A stretch of DNA of 64,000 nucleotides from Russula earlei (lineage: Eukaryota; Basidiomycota; Agaricomycetes; Russulales; Russulaceae), in the NCBI GenBank assembly GCA_025769875.1, contig JAGFNK010000110.1, forward strand, positions 62,001-126,000, read 5' to 3'. The notes beneath the pieces were generated by a model. That model saw only the letters and a list, made by a program, of their open reading frames with translations. It was not told the origin of the DNA and ran no database searches. Numbering within the stretch: the first letter of the stretch is position 1; each line of letters begins with the position of its first letter. Below, piece after piece: positions 12,125-23,672 of the stretch. The position numbers were made by a program, and so were the translations under genes.

Positions 12125-13770
12125 TTACGGCGGACAATCGGGGTATTCGTCGGTCGGTTGAAAACGGTGGTCGATATCGATACCCGTGTCTGTTCCCGCC
12201 TCAAGGGAGAGAGATCGGAAGTACCTCCAAAACGGTTTCAGCAGCTCCGCCGCCTCGTGCCGCATGGCAAGCACTCCCCCCAAACTATCTCAGCGCACAT
12301 TTCTCGGTGGCTGACGCATACACCGCCTGGGTGCGCACTATGGAAAGTGACGACGAGCGCGGCTCGAAGGGGATGGAAACCGGCCTTCCCCGCAGCGCCA
12401 CTCACTTTACAACGACCCAGGCGGTGCTTCGCTAGCCCGCTATATCCGCCCATCCCCGTGGTCCACTGGCCCGGAGAGGGGGGGGGGGGGGGCCGGGCGC
12501 GCCTTCAGGCGCGCACCTTGGCTTCCCCACGGGGTACCATCGTTGCAGCGACTGCTGATCGCGGCTTGGGTTGCCATACCTCTACCTTGGAGAGCACCTT
12601 GCTGATCAAAGGGACCGCGGCGCTCTGTGGGTGCTGCGATTGTGTGCGTACACGGGTGGGGCCAGCCTCCTTCTGAGAGAGCTCCATTTCCTTCCTGGTC
12701 CGAGCTTCCAAGGCGAGGACTTGCTGCTCACGCTGCTCAGCTATGCGCATGCGCCGCGTTGCCTCCACGTCCTTCCGCCTTGCGTCTTCTTCCCGACGGG
12801 CCGCGGCTTCCTCACGCCTCCGGGCTTCCTCCGCGGAGCGGCGAGCGGCAGCCTCTTTCCTCTTGACTTGCTCCTCCCGTCTCTGCACGGCTGCCCAATG
12901 TTCATCATAGCGCCGATCCGAGTCGGTGGTGTATGACGAGCTTGATGAGGACGGCTCGAATACGCTCGAAACAGAAGAGACAGAGCTCGAGGTTGAGGCA
13001 GGCGGGGGTGGAGGGGGCCGGGTTGAGGTAGAGTCGCGGCGTGCTGTGGGGAACGGGCGAGACGAAGAAGCTGACGATGTGGTGGCGAGTTGGGCCGAGT
13101 GAGCCGCGACGGAGCCGGAAAGGCCGCCGTTCCGCGAGTGTTTGCGCTGCATAGGGATAGGAATGGGCTGGGAGGACCGGGCGATATTCGGGCGCGACGA
13201 TGATTGTTCCTGAGTTGCGGCTTGCTGAGGAGGAGCAACCGCGGTGGAGGACGGGGACGCTTCTCGGCGGACGTTCTCCTTCACGATGCTCTCCATGATG
13301 CTGTGTTGTTCAGCGATGAGGGCGTCCTTTCCGTCGTAATTACTCAGAAGGCGGCGTTCGCGCTCGGCCTCGACCCGGCGCTGGAACTCGGCGCGTGCCT
13401 GCGCACGTATGTCAGCCATGCTCTCGTCATACACCCGCAAGATAGCCGCCCGTTCCGCCGCTGTGGTCGCCGCGGCGATTGCGATGTCCTTCTCGGCCTT
13501 GACGTCGTCGACGAGGTTGAGGTTGAACTCTGCTTCGACGTCGTCTTTGAGTGCATCGACCCATGGCTCTGGGATCGGACGAGGAACAGGGACGGACTGC
13601 AGGGTCGGCTGATGTTGGCGCGTGGGAAAGGGGAGTGAAACCGTTGGGGACTGTTGAAGTGATGGGGCCCGAGATCGGGGGACAAGCGGTGGGACATAAG
13701 ATGGAGTGCGTTCATAGGCATGAGGAGCGACTGGGCGTTGCTGGACCATCCTGGGTGGGTGGGCGAACAT
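12125..13770 (-). CDS. coiled-coil, low-complexity protein of unknown function
   Basis: Three exons (12517-13770, 12411-12465, 12125-12288) with introns of 51 and 122 nt; phases agree and give 490 residues. The start MFAHPPRMVQQRP is chosen over one 42 codons upstream because the upstream part looks like untranslated leader. Residues 1-80 are proline-rich. Charged helical stretches (about 85-175, with RAEFQRRVEAERERRLL) and a second one rich in R, E and A (about 290-380, RREEQVKRKEAAARRSAEEA) predict coiled coil; a Ser-rich linker separates them. The conserved-looking C-terminus, spread over three exons, reads WTTGMGGYSGLAKHRLGRYS, then LAMRHEAAELLKPFWRYFRS. I do not recognise the family. The first intron has a C15 run before its acceptor. 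Confidence 0.75.
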
Positions 13771-14690
13771 GGTTTTTGGTTGTGAGATGAAAGACGAGGT
13801 GAGGTGGAGCGGGGGGAGGAAAAAAAAAAGATGAGACCAAGTCCGACCGATAAGGGAGAGGGAGGAGGGGTGGGAGGGGGTGAAGACTAGCACCACGGGG
13901 AGGGATGTCGGTGGACGGGGGATACAGAGGAGGTATATGTATCAAAGAGAGGATGACGAGTGGACCGGACTGGGGTTATATCGAGTCGAGCGCCTCATGG
14001 TTGACACGAGTTCTTTTCCGCAACTCTCCGCCCTCGCTCTCCTCTCAAAATATCTCGCTCTCATCACCGCCTAGGAGCCCCTTTTGCCCCACCTGCGAGG
14101 CCGCCAAGTGGCACCGCTTCACTACCACTGTCCTCGGCGCTCCGTCACATATCATTGGCCCCTGTAAGCTCCGTCCACGTGGGGACGAGGAAGTGGATGG
14201 AGATGGAGAAACCCTGCCTCCTCACCTAGGCACGCCCCGCTCCTTGGACTACAACTTGATAACAATCGCGCACTCCTATCAGATGGGCGCTAGGTGCCAC
14301 AACTAATATTAGCGGGTGGTCGAGTGACGGCGTGAAAGCGGAAAGTGGGCGCAGCCTTAATAGGTGGGCGCAGGGCCAGACCTGGGTAAATCATCGTGGG
14401 TTGAACAATGTCTAATATCGATTGCGATTGCACAGCACAGGCATTGAACCGGTCTGCCTTGCACACCCCTGGCCCTGTTATGCATGGGAACCTGAATATA
14501 TATCAACAAAGTTGGGGATACGTGGCCGCTGGCCTGACCCAACCAGTCACATTGCCACACAGGTCCAAGCAGTTTTGTGTCTAGTCCGACATGGACGAGG
14601 GTATATTGGTGCCATCGGCATCCCCCAAATACGCTACCAATTATCGCCTGCCAAGCACCGCCGCTCCACCTCCCCGTCAATTGTCCGAAT
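13771..14690. other. intergenic, no gene recognised
   Basis: Contains the probable leader and promoter of the coiled-coil gene (13771-14050) and then GC-rich sequence with a short direct echo, GGTGGGCGCAG, near 14345-14375. A plus-strand frame at 13905-14306 (133 codons) has no family resemblance. Confidence 0.4.
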
Positions 14691-16160
14691 TGCACATAGC
14701 TCACAAGTCCACGCAAGGCAAGTTGGACACGGAAAAAATGTACCTCATAGGAGCTTTTAGCCAAGGTCGCGCAGTAACGAAGCACAAAAAAGAAAGAAGT
14801 TTGGTGTCAGCCGTAAACCACGTGAATGTGATACATGGGTCGTGCTCTTCGAGTCTGGTCGAATGCCACCAAGTCCTTGATAGAAGGGGCCTCAGCACAG
14901 CGTACACGTTGCACGTCGGCCATGTACCCCCGCGCACAATAGATCTGTCCGCGAGGTCGCCTGCAGTGGCACCGGACGGACAAAGTATCCCAGCGGCCGG
15001 ATGAGACATGCGGACACGTGTATCACCACACGGTACGCTCGAACAACACGAGGCAATAAGCTGAAACGCAATGGAAATGTCAATCACAACGTCGGAAAAT
15101 ATCCACCCCGACAGGCATTTGCAGCCAAAAATCACACCACTGGAACAGACAAGGACCTAGAGCTGAGGCCTTCAAGGAACATCGTGTGGGCGTGCCATCT
15201 GGAAACGTTCCTCCAGTCACGTAGTATATTCGTCGAGTGCCAGCGCGTCCGGTCGGTGCATCGAAAAGGCGACTGTCAACCCCGCTTGGCCTTTGACAGA
15301 ATACCGACCAGATGCATCAGTGGACATTTCACGGATCTGAGGCAGTTGAAGCGGGTTTAGGTGACTGCTCGTAAGAAATCGAGCGGTGACGTCACACGAC
15401 CGCCTCGTGGTGGTAGGCCGGCGCGGATATGTCAATGCAGAATACAAACCGTCCGCGAGATACCTCACATCCCAGCCTTGCTTGAATCGCGATGCCCCTC
15501 AGGATGACACTCGGTCGAGGATGGAGAGAGGGCGCCGCCGATTGTGTGCGTGGTAGGTGTGATGTACCAGGGCTCCGCGGAACCCGCGAGTACTTCGGGT
15601 CATTGGCACCTCAGCAGCAAATGCCCGAGTCTCTTCCCTGCTCCAACCGTGCCCACATAGGCACGCATGTGATTGGGACGTGCAACGTGTTGTCTTCACC
15701 GAGAACGGGACTCAGTCGCTGAAATGTTTCACAGCGGCGATATCCTGCGAAGAGTAAAGAGCAAATTTTCAAACGGCAGGTGATCGTCCGGAACAAGCAG
15801 TGCAGAAGACAACGAGGCCGCCTCAAAGTCGAACCGGATAGTTGCCAATACCAACAAAGAGGCCGTCGCATACCCCCACTTCACACGCCTTTGTGCCGAC
15901 GCGAACAACTCAAGGCTGATCACGTTAGGCAGGCATGCTCTCGTATGCCCTCGGGCTCCAACACGTAGTCCGGTCAATCTAGAGCACTCCGATACCGAGG
16001 AAGCATACCCACCGGGTGCCACAACACACAAATAGCCCGAATCCGATGCGATGCATCAAGACACGCGGACACAGAGATAAACCACCGCGGCGCAAATCGA
16101 ATGGGGGCTTCTCCTGCCGTTCTTAGGCTACATCTTGAATAGGGAAAAGCGACGGGTGGC
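14690..16160 (-). CDS. second DUF6534-like seven-helix membrane protein
   Basis: Minus-strand pieces fit the same family as the gene at 4768-5810. The segment ACLDASHRIRAICVLWHPVG (about 16010-16070) matches the family's W..D..H....LW block. A helix-forming stretch WGYATASLLVLATIRF (about 15830-15880) follows, then SGWIFSDVVIDISIAFQLI (about 15040-15110), the W....D..I...L spot, and a final hydrophobic piece, TKLLSFLCFVTARPW (about 14760-14805). Exon borders are not resolved and several frames alternate, so both a multi-intron gene and a decaying copy are possible. The 3' end may extend to about 14360. Function unknown. Confidence 0.45.
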
Positions 16161-17650
16161 ACGCCTAGGCCCTAGGAGCAGATTGGGCGCTATGTAAGGT
16201 ACCGATATGCAGCGAGCGCGCACAGATAGGAGGCAAGGGCGGGGGGAAAGGTGTCTCTTTTCGTCAGGATTGGAGGGTTCGCTTCGGGGGTCACGGCAAG
16301 ATACTCCTGTGATCATGATCGTTGAAAATGGAGAGGGGCCCAGGGTCGCGGGCGCGGCAAGGTACTGCTACTATTGAATTCACGGGTTGCGTGGAGCATC
16401 AAAAACAAAAACAAAAAGTAGGGTGGGTGTGGGGTGACTGGGATAGAGCACGTAGGTGAAGAAATGCCCTTCGGCCAACCAACCGCGCGTCCACGTGATA
16501 CCACTGCCCGGCCCGGGCATGGCCGGTAATTATCCTCGTCTCCGCGGGCGGCTTGCAAGTCTTGCAGGAAGTTCAATTCTAACCCGTATCGTATTATATT
16601 TGGACTGACAGATTCATCAGACTTTCTTATGGAACTCCGGTCTAGAAGAAAACCAAGGAGCTCGAAATTCGGACGCATCGAGGGAACCCTTGAACCCAGA
16701 AACTCGCACGCTACGCCACACTGGCACAAACCGTGCCACCTGACCCACCTACTCCCATTCTGAACTCTGCGATCAGCGGTTAGAATGTTTCCATGGGAAA
16801 ACAATGCAGGTACTACTTGCGCCGCATGTTTTCACTCCCGTGGGCAAATCACGTATCTTCTATATATGCACTCGCAATACGGGCAAATACGGGCGATCGC
16901 TGACGTGGTTTTCTCATTCGAATCGTCCGCGTTCCCTGTTGTGCCATCCATCCTCTGGATACACGTCGTTTGACGCTGTCCCGTGTCCACCCACTGATGA
17001 ACAAGGTTTCCCCTGAATGGTGCCAGAGGCGTTATCTCCCATCCCCCCCAGCAGGCACCATTAATCACCTCGGCAACGTCAACGATTGTTTTGAGGGATG
17101 GGCGCATCTTTATCTCCTCGAGTGATGAGTAGATGGGCTCAGAATCATCGACGTGTCATTCCATTCACGGACAAAATATTTACGAGCTGTCTCTAGTCTC
17201 GATCGTGTTGCGACACGCGATTACTCCATACATTCTGAAGATGAGATACAACCGCGGGGTGAGTATCCCATATCCCAAGTTCACCGTCAAGCGTATCTCG
17301 CCATGACCAAATCTGTTGGGAAGACAGCGTGCCAAACGGGGAATGCGTGAGGTAGTGTATTCCCGGCACAAACGTATTCGTTGCTCGGTTGTAATTACTG
17401 GGTAGGTGTTTATCATTCCCATCCTCACCTCACTGACTGGCCAACCAAGGCTCTTCTCCCAATCACTCCACCACAACATCATCCCCCTCATATCTTCACC
17501 ATGGCATTGTCGCTTTGTGTCATCAAGCTAAGCAACCTGATAACCGTTGTGGATTCACTGGTTCCTGAACAGATACCATCAGGTATCGTCAGGTTGAGAA
17601 ACCTAAAGGTGATCAGACAAGCTCATACGCTGGTCATTTCGTGTCCCTTT
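16161..17650. other. intergenic, no confident gene
   Basis: Open frames of 60-160 codons occur on both strands (the longest at 16313-16804, minus) without family motifs. The left end probably includes the start of the neighbouring membrane-protein gene. Confidence 0.4.
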
Positions 17651-17659
17651 TGCTGACGC

Positions 17660-18303
17660 AACAGTAGTGACGCTCACTCGCCCACTGATCAACGAACGAC
17701 CCATGAGGCGTTTTCGCCCCTGCTCCCCCGCTGCCACCCTAGCCCTCAGCTCCCTTTGTTCTGCCAACTGCGGCATCATCTGTCCCTTCTGTACCGGCTC
17801 ATCCGAAAACCGCCCCGAATGCAGCTGCGACCAACCCCCCCCTGTCACGGCCGTGCCTCGTCCTAGCAACGGCGCCTCCCCCGCACCCCATGCGATGGCG
17901 CCTTTCCACCCATGAGGATTCGTCCTTGTGGCCATACCCGCATGCGCCTTTAGACGATCGCGACAATATCATCGAGCTCAACTTTGCCGACACAAGCGCT
18001 TGTGTTCGAACGGCGGCGACGGGAGAACGGCGAAAACGGCGCGAAGCTTGCGAAGAAGGATAGAGCGAAAGAATGCGAGGAGACAGCTCACAACAGACCG
18101 CTTCGGGGGCGGCCGGTATGCGTCCGCGTTCGTACGGTGAGATCTGGCAGTGGATTATCGGCATCGCCTTGGGGCACTGCCAGACGTTCCCAGGTAAATC
18201 TAGCACAACATCTGCGCCAGTGAAATTTCTCGAATCGTCCGATGGAGAAGGATCGGCAACATCATTGCCTGACAGTAACAAATCAAAAGCAAACGAGGCC
18301 TAG
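17660..18303 (+). pseudogene. unknown protein family U, copy 1
   Basis: Degenerate copy of a protein also seen at 33.56-34.17 kb and, in part, at 27.05 kb. Shared plus-frame segments are VPRPSNGASPAPHA, HEDSSLWPY..APLDDRD.II...FADT and SYGEIWQW.IGIALGH.QTFP. Between copies 1 and 3 most differences in the DSSLWPY...FADT block are silent third-position changes, which supports this strand and frame as once coding. Copy 1 has one extra C at about 17910 (CACCCATGAGG against CACCATGAGG in copy 3), breaking the frame before HEDSS. The 3' part continues FLESSDGEGSATSLPDSNK and stops at 18301-18303. I know no domain like it. Confidence 0.5.
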
Positions 18304-19300
18304 AACCAACAGTCCGAAAGCGAAATTCTCGAAACGAAATATTGAGTGATTTCCTCACTCTCCTCCACGCGCGTTTTCAGCCCTCCCTCTTTCCCTTCGT
18401 TTGCGCTTCATTTTCTTCTGTCTCTTGCTGCTCGTCATTGGTTCGTCGATAGACGGACCTGTCTTTTGTTGGCCAACTCTGGACGGAATATCGTGCGTGG
18501 GCTTGGCGATGAAATCGGAAGCGATTTTATTCGATTGGTTGGTCGTAGACGTACCCTTCCTGTTCCTGATTCCTCTGGTGTCGCACCAAGATATCATCAT
18601 GGATGTATTGTAGTGATGTATCACACATGTATCTCTATTCGATGCGATGTCCTTATGTGTGTAGTGTAGGTGCCTCAAGATTGCATGATATCATTTTGAT
18701 TTAACAAGACACAAGTTGTAATTTCAGGCCTATGGCATGGCTTGTGAGCAAGCTCACAAACCATCCTCTGGCACTTTTTAGCAGCTTGCAAGCCATGCCT
18801 TCAGCATGAGATTAAAACTTGTCAGGGGCTGCACCCCTGAACCCCTGCCATTGTCCATGTGTGATCATCCATGTGTGATCGTCCATGTGTGACCATCCAT
18901 GTGTTATTGTTCTTTGATTAAACCATGTTTGCTTAAACCCTTGCTGGGGCTACACCCAACAGGTGTGCCTTCAGTGGGGTGCTTTGAGCATTCTCTTGTG
19001 TAATCCTTTTTTGCTTAAAGGGAGAGGAGGTATATCATAATTTCACAAATTACACCATGTGTAATCCTGTTTACTTATAAGGCCCATTTCATTTCCATGT
19101 TATATTGGTCATCTCTGAAAAATCCTTGAGTTTCAAAACTTTCAGTTTGGATTCAAAATTCTCTTTCTAAAAGGCCCTAATATGCCTCACTCATTACTGG
19201 GTGTAATCCCTTTTTGAGTGAATGTGGAATTCTTTATAATCTTCATGTCATCTAGCAGAACAATCCATATTGATGTCCTTTTACACTTATATTATTAAAA
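18304..19300. other. transition to AT-rich transposon relic sequence
   Basis: GC-rich host-like sequence ends near 18.68 kb. Beyond it the DNA is AT-rich and almost free of CpG, with no long frame. It probably belongs to the 5' part of the decayed gypsy element, whose 5' LTR and gag I cannot recognise. The phrase GGGGCTGCACCCCTGAACCCC (about 18823-18843) is low complexity. Confidence 0.45.
18850..18906. repeat. short tandem repeat, about 14-bp unit
   Basis: Four imperfect units of the form TCCATGTGTGATCA stand in tandem, differing at one or two positions each. Confidence 0.8.
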
Positions 19301-19426
19301 TTTCACTCTACATTCTGAATTACAAGCTCTAAAGGAATATTTAGATGAACATTTGAAGAGAGGCACTATCTGACCATTGAAAGCACCTATTGCCAGCCTG
19401 TTTGTCATGAACCATTTCCTGGAGAG

Positions 19427-19811
19427 TGTTGCGCAGCATAGAGCGCAGCTAACAGGCCAAGCAACCCACCTTAGAGGTTGTGCTAATGCTCAAGTGATAT
19501 TGGGGTGTAGAGCGATGTGTATACTCGTCTACAAGTATGGTATTTATACCTCTATGACCCAGGGCTGTTCCTAAGTCCAAAAGAGGTGACTACAGGTGTC
19601 CACTATATCGCGCATTAAGTGACGCGTGATGTGGAAACGTTCTAGACACAGCATAAGGCTGCATCTTGTGATAGATAGCGTACTATGCGTAACCCTATTG
19701 CCATAAGCGCATATACTAAAGTTCTGTCTAACACGTAACATCGAGCAGCGGATCTTGAACCTTGTATGAAGGTCTTCGCCTTCTTTGATCCGTTCGGGTT
19801 CCGGTTCAACA
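19427..19811 (-). repeat. solo copia LTR, family B, nested in LTR A copy 1
   Basis: 385 bp bounded by TGTTG...CAACA and a perfect 5-bp duplication GAGAG (19422-19426, 19812-19816). It is the reverse complement of the 5' LTR at 34168-34552, with few differences. It lies inside the sequence CCGGAGAGGGCCCTTGAAGG that is continuous in LTR A copies 2 and 3, so it inserted after LTR A did. Confidence 0.93.
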
Positions 19812-20370
19812 GAGAGGGCCCTTGAAGGGCCCTTCCTTAGTAGAGGAAACCCAGCCTCTATGGTGCCACCCTGTTCACACAGACAAAAGGGGTGAGTAGA
19901 GGTGTCCACAATATTGTGCACACATTGTTGCACAAGCAATTCTCAACACAATTGACATACAACAAGCCCCACTTAATGGCAACCCTTTTAGCAATAAAGA
20001 ACAGTATTATAGCTTCTCTAAGGACCCTTTAGGATGACTCTAACTGCCCTACAAGAGCCTCTAACAAGACACTAAAAGCCCTACAACGTGTTATTAGACT
20101 AACTCTAATAACCATAGAACAAACTATAAAGCAATACTAAGGACCTTAATACAAGTATTAGGGTTGACTCTAAGGACCCTAATAGAACTATATAAGGGGC
20201 CTTATAAGCAACTCTATTCCTGGAACCAAACTACAAGTCCTCAAATGACCGGCCCTAAACTAACTAACAGTAAAGGAATCAGGTGCTTTGCATGTGTACT
20301 AAAGCAGTGAACACATGGACAGGAAAGACTCTTACTCATCAATAGAAGCCTTCTTACTCAGCAGCTTACT

Positions 20371-20402
20371 GAGCATGACTGAGCATGCTCAGTAAGCATA
20401 CT
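20371..20402. repeat. inverted repeat inside LTR A
   Basis: CTTACTGAGCATG is followed by six bases and CATGCTCAGTAAG, a perfect 13-bp inverted repeat, also present in LTR A copies 2 and 3 near 52.68 and 53.71 kb. It sits upstream of the TATA-like box. Confidence 0.75.
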
Positions 20403-23400
20403 CCGACTTCTTACTCATCTGTCAATTATGCTTGATAACAAGGTTATGACTTGTTCCCTATTTAGCAGTTCTCTTGTAGTATATAAGTGCTCAATAAAGT
20501 AGCAGACAGTCTTCAGACTGTCCATTTGTTTATGGCACTCTCCTTTCCTGGGATACTCCTTAAGGACTGTCCCCTTGTGACCACCCTGGCCTCTTCCCTG
20601 TGTAACTGCTCAACATTACCAGTAACCATACCGCTTTGGTATCTGGTACTACTCTGGACTCTACTTCTTGCCCACGCTGTCTTAGATGTCTATTGACTCA
20701 TCTTTGAACTTATCCCTTGCTCTTGAACTGGATTGTTCAACAGTGAGTCTTGACACTGTTCTTCTTTGTAGAAAAGAAAGGAGGAACTCTACGACCAGTG
20801 CAAGACTACAGAGCACTAAACACAGCAACTATCAAAGACGCATACCCACTGCCACTGATTCCTGAATTAATTGACAAACTCCAAGGAGCCCAATACTTTA
20901 CCAAGTTTGACATATGATGGGGATACAACAATATCCACCTAAGAGAAGGCAATGAACACCTCACAGCATTCAAGACACCAGTAGGACTTTTGAACCCCTG
21001 ATAATGACATTTGGCCTCTGCAATGCCCCAGCTACTTTCCAACATTTTATGAACACTATCCTAGTGGAATACATTGCCACTGAACAGGTGGCCATTTATC
21101 TAGATGACATATTAATCATGGCACAAACCCTGAATGAACTAGATCATCGGATGCATAAAGTCCTAAAGACACTCCAAGACCATGACTTGTATTTGAAACC
21201 AGAGAAGTGTGCTTTTCAACAGACCTCTATTAGTTACCTAGGCATCAATATCTCCCAAGGACAAATATCCATGGGTTGGGATGAGTTAATAGGCATCACA
21301 AAATGGCCTACTCCAACCAATGTTACCAAAGTACAAGCATTTCTAGGATTCTGCAACTTCTATAGGTGATTTATCCACCAATACTTGCAAATTGCATGAC
21401 CCTTGTTTAACTTGACCAAGAAAGAGAACCCCTGCAAATGGGGAGCAGAGGAGGAACAAGCATTTAGAATGTTAATCCATGCATTTACCACAGCCCCAGT
21501 CCTTGCATTACCCAATCACTCCAAACCCTTCCAACTTATCTGTGACGCAAGCAACTTTGCAGTCAGCTCCATTCTAGAACAACCTGATAAGTTTAACAGA
21601 TATCATCCAATAGCTTATTTTTCAAAGTCTTTGGACCCTGCACAACATAACTACATGATCTATGATAAAAAACTCCTTGCAATCATCTTATCCCTCTGGC
21701 ATTTCTGACATTACTTAGAAGGTGCCACACACCCAGTAGACCTGTGGACAGACCACAACAATTTAACTTACTTCATGACAAAACAGAAGCTTACCCAACA
21801 ACAAGCTCAATGGGCACTTCTCCTCAGCAGTTTTGACTTCACTATCACACATCACCCAGGAACCATGAATAAAGCAGATGGTCTGTCCAGGAGGCCAGAC
21901 TTTGAAGAGGGGATACAAAATGAAAATGATGGAAAGGTGCTCCTGGACAACAAATTTTTTAAAATTAGAGCAACACACACCTCTGCCACAGAACCAATTG
22001 GCAACCAAGAACTTTGACAACAACTACATTCTAGCAAAGACCACAACCCAGAAGTATCCAATGCATTAACAGTTATCATGAAGAATGGGCCAAGACAAAT
22101 AATGACACTCTACAGAAACAAATTCTCAAACTACACCACAATTCCCTTGCCACAGGACACCCTGGCCAATGGAAACCTTACAAATTGATCAGTCAAAACT
22201 ACTGGTGGCCAGGAATGCTAACTTATGTTAAAAGTTATGTAGAAGGTTGTGCAATTTGCCAAAGCACAAAAAACTGCCCCAAGACAGAAACACCCCTAGT
22301 ACCAATGACCCCAGCTGGAGAAGTATGGAAATGCATCACCATGGACTTTATCACAGATCTACCAATTTCACAAGGTTTTGACAGCCTCCTGGTTGTTGTA
22401 GATTGATTCAGCAAAGCAATAATTATCACTCCTTGTCACAAAACAATCATAGCAGAAGAAACAGCAACACTAATCATGAATAATGTCTGGAGCAGAATAG
22501 GCCTCCCATCACAAATAATATCAGATAGAGGCCCTCAATTTGCAGCAAAAGTTACTCAAGAATTATGGAAGAAATTAAACATCAAAGTATTACTCAGTAC
22601 TGCATACCAGCTGCAGACAGATGGAGAAACAGAATGAGTAAACCAAGAACTTGGACAATACCTTCAAATATTTTGCAACCACCAAGCCAACAATTGGGCA
22701 GAACTGGGCCCCTTTATGGAGTTTGCGCATAATGCCAGACAACACAGTGCTACTAATAAACCCCCTTTTGAGGTCTGGTATGGCTTTAACCCAACATTTG
22801 CCCCTCCCCTTGCCTTTACATCAAAGTTCCCCTCAATCCAAGAACAATTAACAAGTCTAAACCAACTTAGAGAAGAAGTAGCCACTTCCCTGAACCAAGC
22901 AGCTGAGATCATGAAACAATCAGGTCCTCAATCCTTGACATTTCACTTTAAAGCGGGGGATCAAGTATGGTTGGAAGCCACAAATCTATGAACCACTCAC
23001 CCAAAAGCAAAACTAGCCCCTCGACACTATGGACCATTTAAAGTTGTCACTGCATATCCAGTAAACATTTGCCTTGAATTACCAAATTCTTAGAGGATAT
23101 GCCCAGTCTTTCACTATTCTCTGATTAAACCTTACAAGAAAACAATTGCCCATGGTCCTAACTTCTTGAACCCTTCACCCATACTAATCAAGGGAGAAGA
23201 ACAGTACGAAATAGAACAGATCTTAGACTCTCAACTCTCCTCAAACCACAAAGGGATTCAATATCTAGTTAAATGGAAAGGATACACTGTTGCAGAGAAT
23301 ACTTGGGAACCAGCATCTAACCTATCAAAAGTGCAACTATGTGTCAAAGATTTCCATCAGAAATATCCAAAAGCACTTAAAATGATTCCCACCAGGGGTA

Positions 23401-23672
23401 ACCCCTGAACAGTAACTCCCACCATGACTTCTATCAACAATTATCTCTATCCCTGTTACCAAAGAACTTTTCAAAGACCCCCTGTGATCACCTGTACCCA
23501 GTCAACCATAGCTATCCCTAAAGCAAACCATAGAACACAAGGGAATTCCCCACAAACAAACAGATTTTGACTCTTCATATGCAAACTACCCCATTGACCT
23601 TACTCCATCTTTCAAAGAAGCAAGAAACCCCTACCTGTTGCAGGAGCAACAAGTCTGTAAAGAGGGGATGAA

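Larger units (their letters stand above)
19403..20755 (+). repeat. solo LTR, family A copy 1 (contains a nested LTR)
   Basis: Begins TGTCATGAACC and ends GTCTTGACA, flanked by the 5-bp duplication CTGTT (19398-19402 and 20756-20760). It splits the gypsy pol relic. Without the nested 385-bp LTR and its extra target copy it is about 963 bp, matching copies 2 and 3. It has a TATA-like AGTATATAAG and AATAAA near 20480-20500, followed by the stem-loop GACAGTC-TTCA-GACTGTC. Confidence 0.9.
19310..23410 (+). pseudogene. Ty3/gypsy pol relic (RT, RNase H, integrase, chromodomain)
   Basis: Ordered remains: RT with IYLDDILIM (about 21095-21121; DD catalytic pair), the LGFCNFYR connection, RNase H with LICDASNFAV and YDKKLLAII, the integrase zinc-binding block (H..H, then CAICQ), core motifs FITDLPISQGFDSLLVVVD and ISDRGPQF, and a chromodomain YLVKWKGYTVAENTWEP (about 23262-23312) in a frame ending at 23408. 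Eight in-frame TGA codons (19371, 20915, 21367, 21397, 21706, 22404, 22635, 22989) sit where relatives have arginine, as in FDI*WGYNN and VVD*FSK. A TAG at 23091 stands at a usual tryptophan, and one base is missing at about 20987. It cannot encode a working polyprotein. Confidence 0.9.

Noticed and set aside
12571..12936. Plus-strand frames opposite the coiled-coil gene
   Set aside because: Antisense openings caused by high GC; no motifs, and the minus-strand exons fit splice phases.
18350..18670. Hydrophobic plus-strand frame (107 codons) as a secreted or membrane protein
   Set aside because: No start context, no homologous motif, and it begins after the stop of the unknown-family copy; most likely chance.
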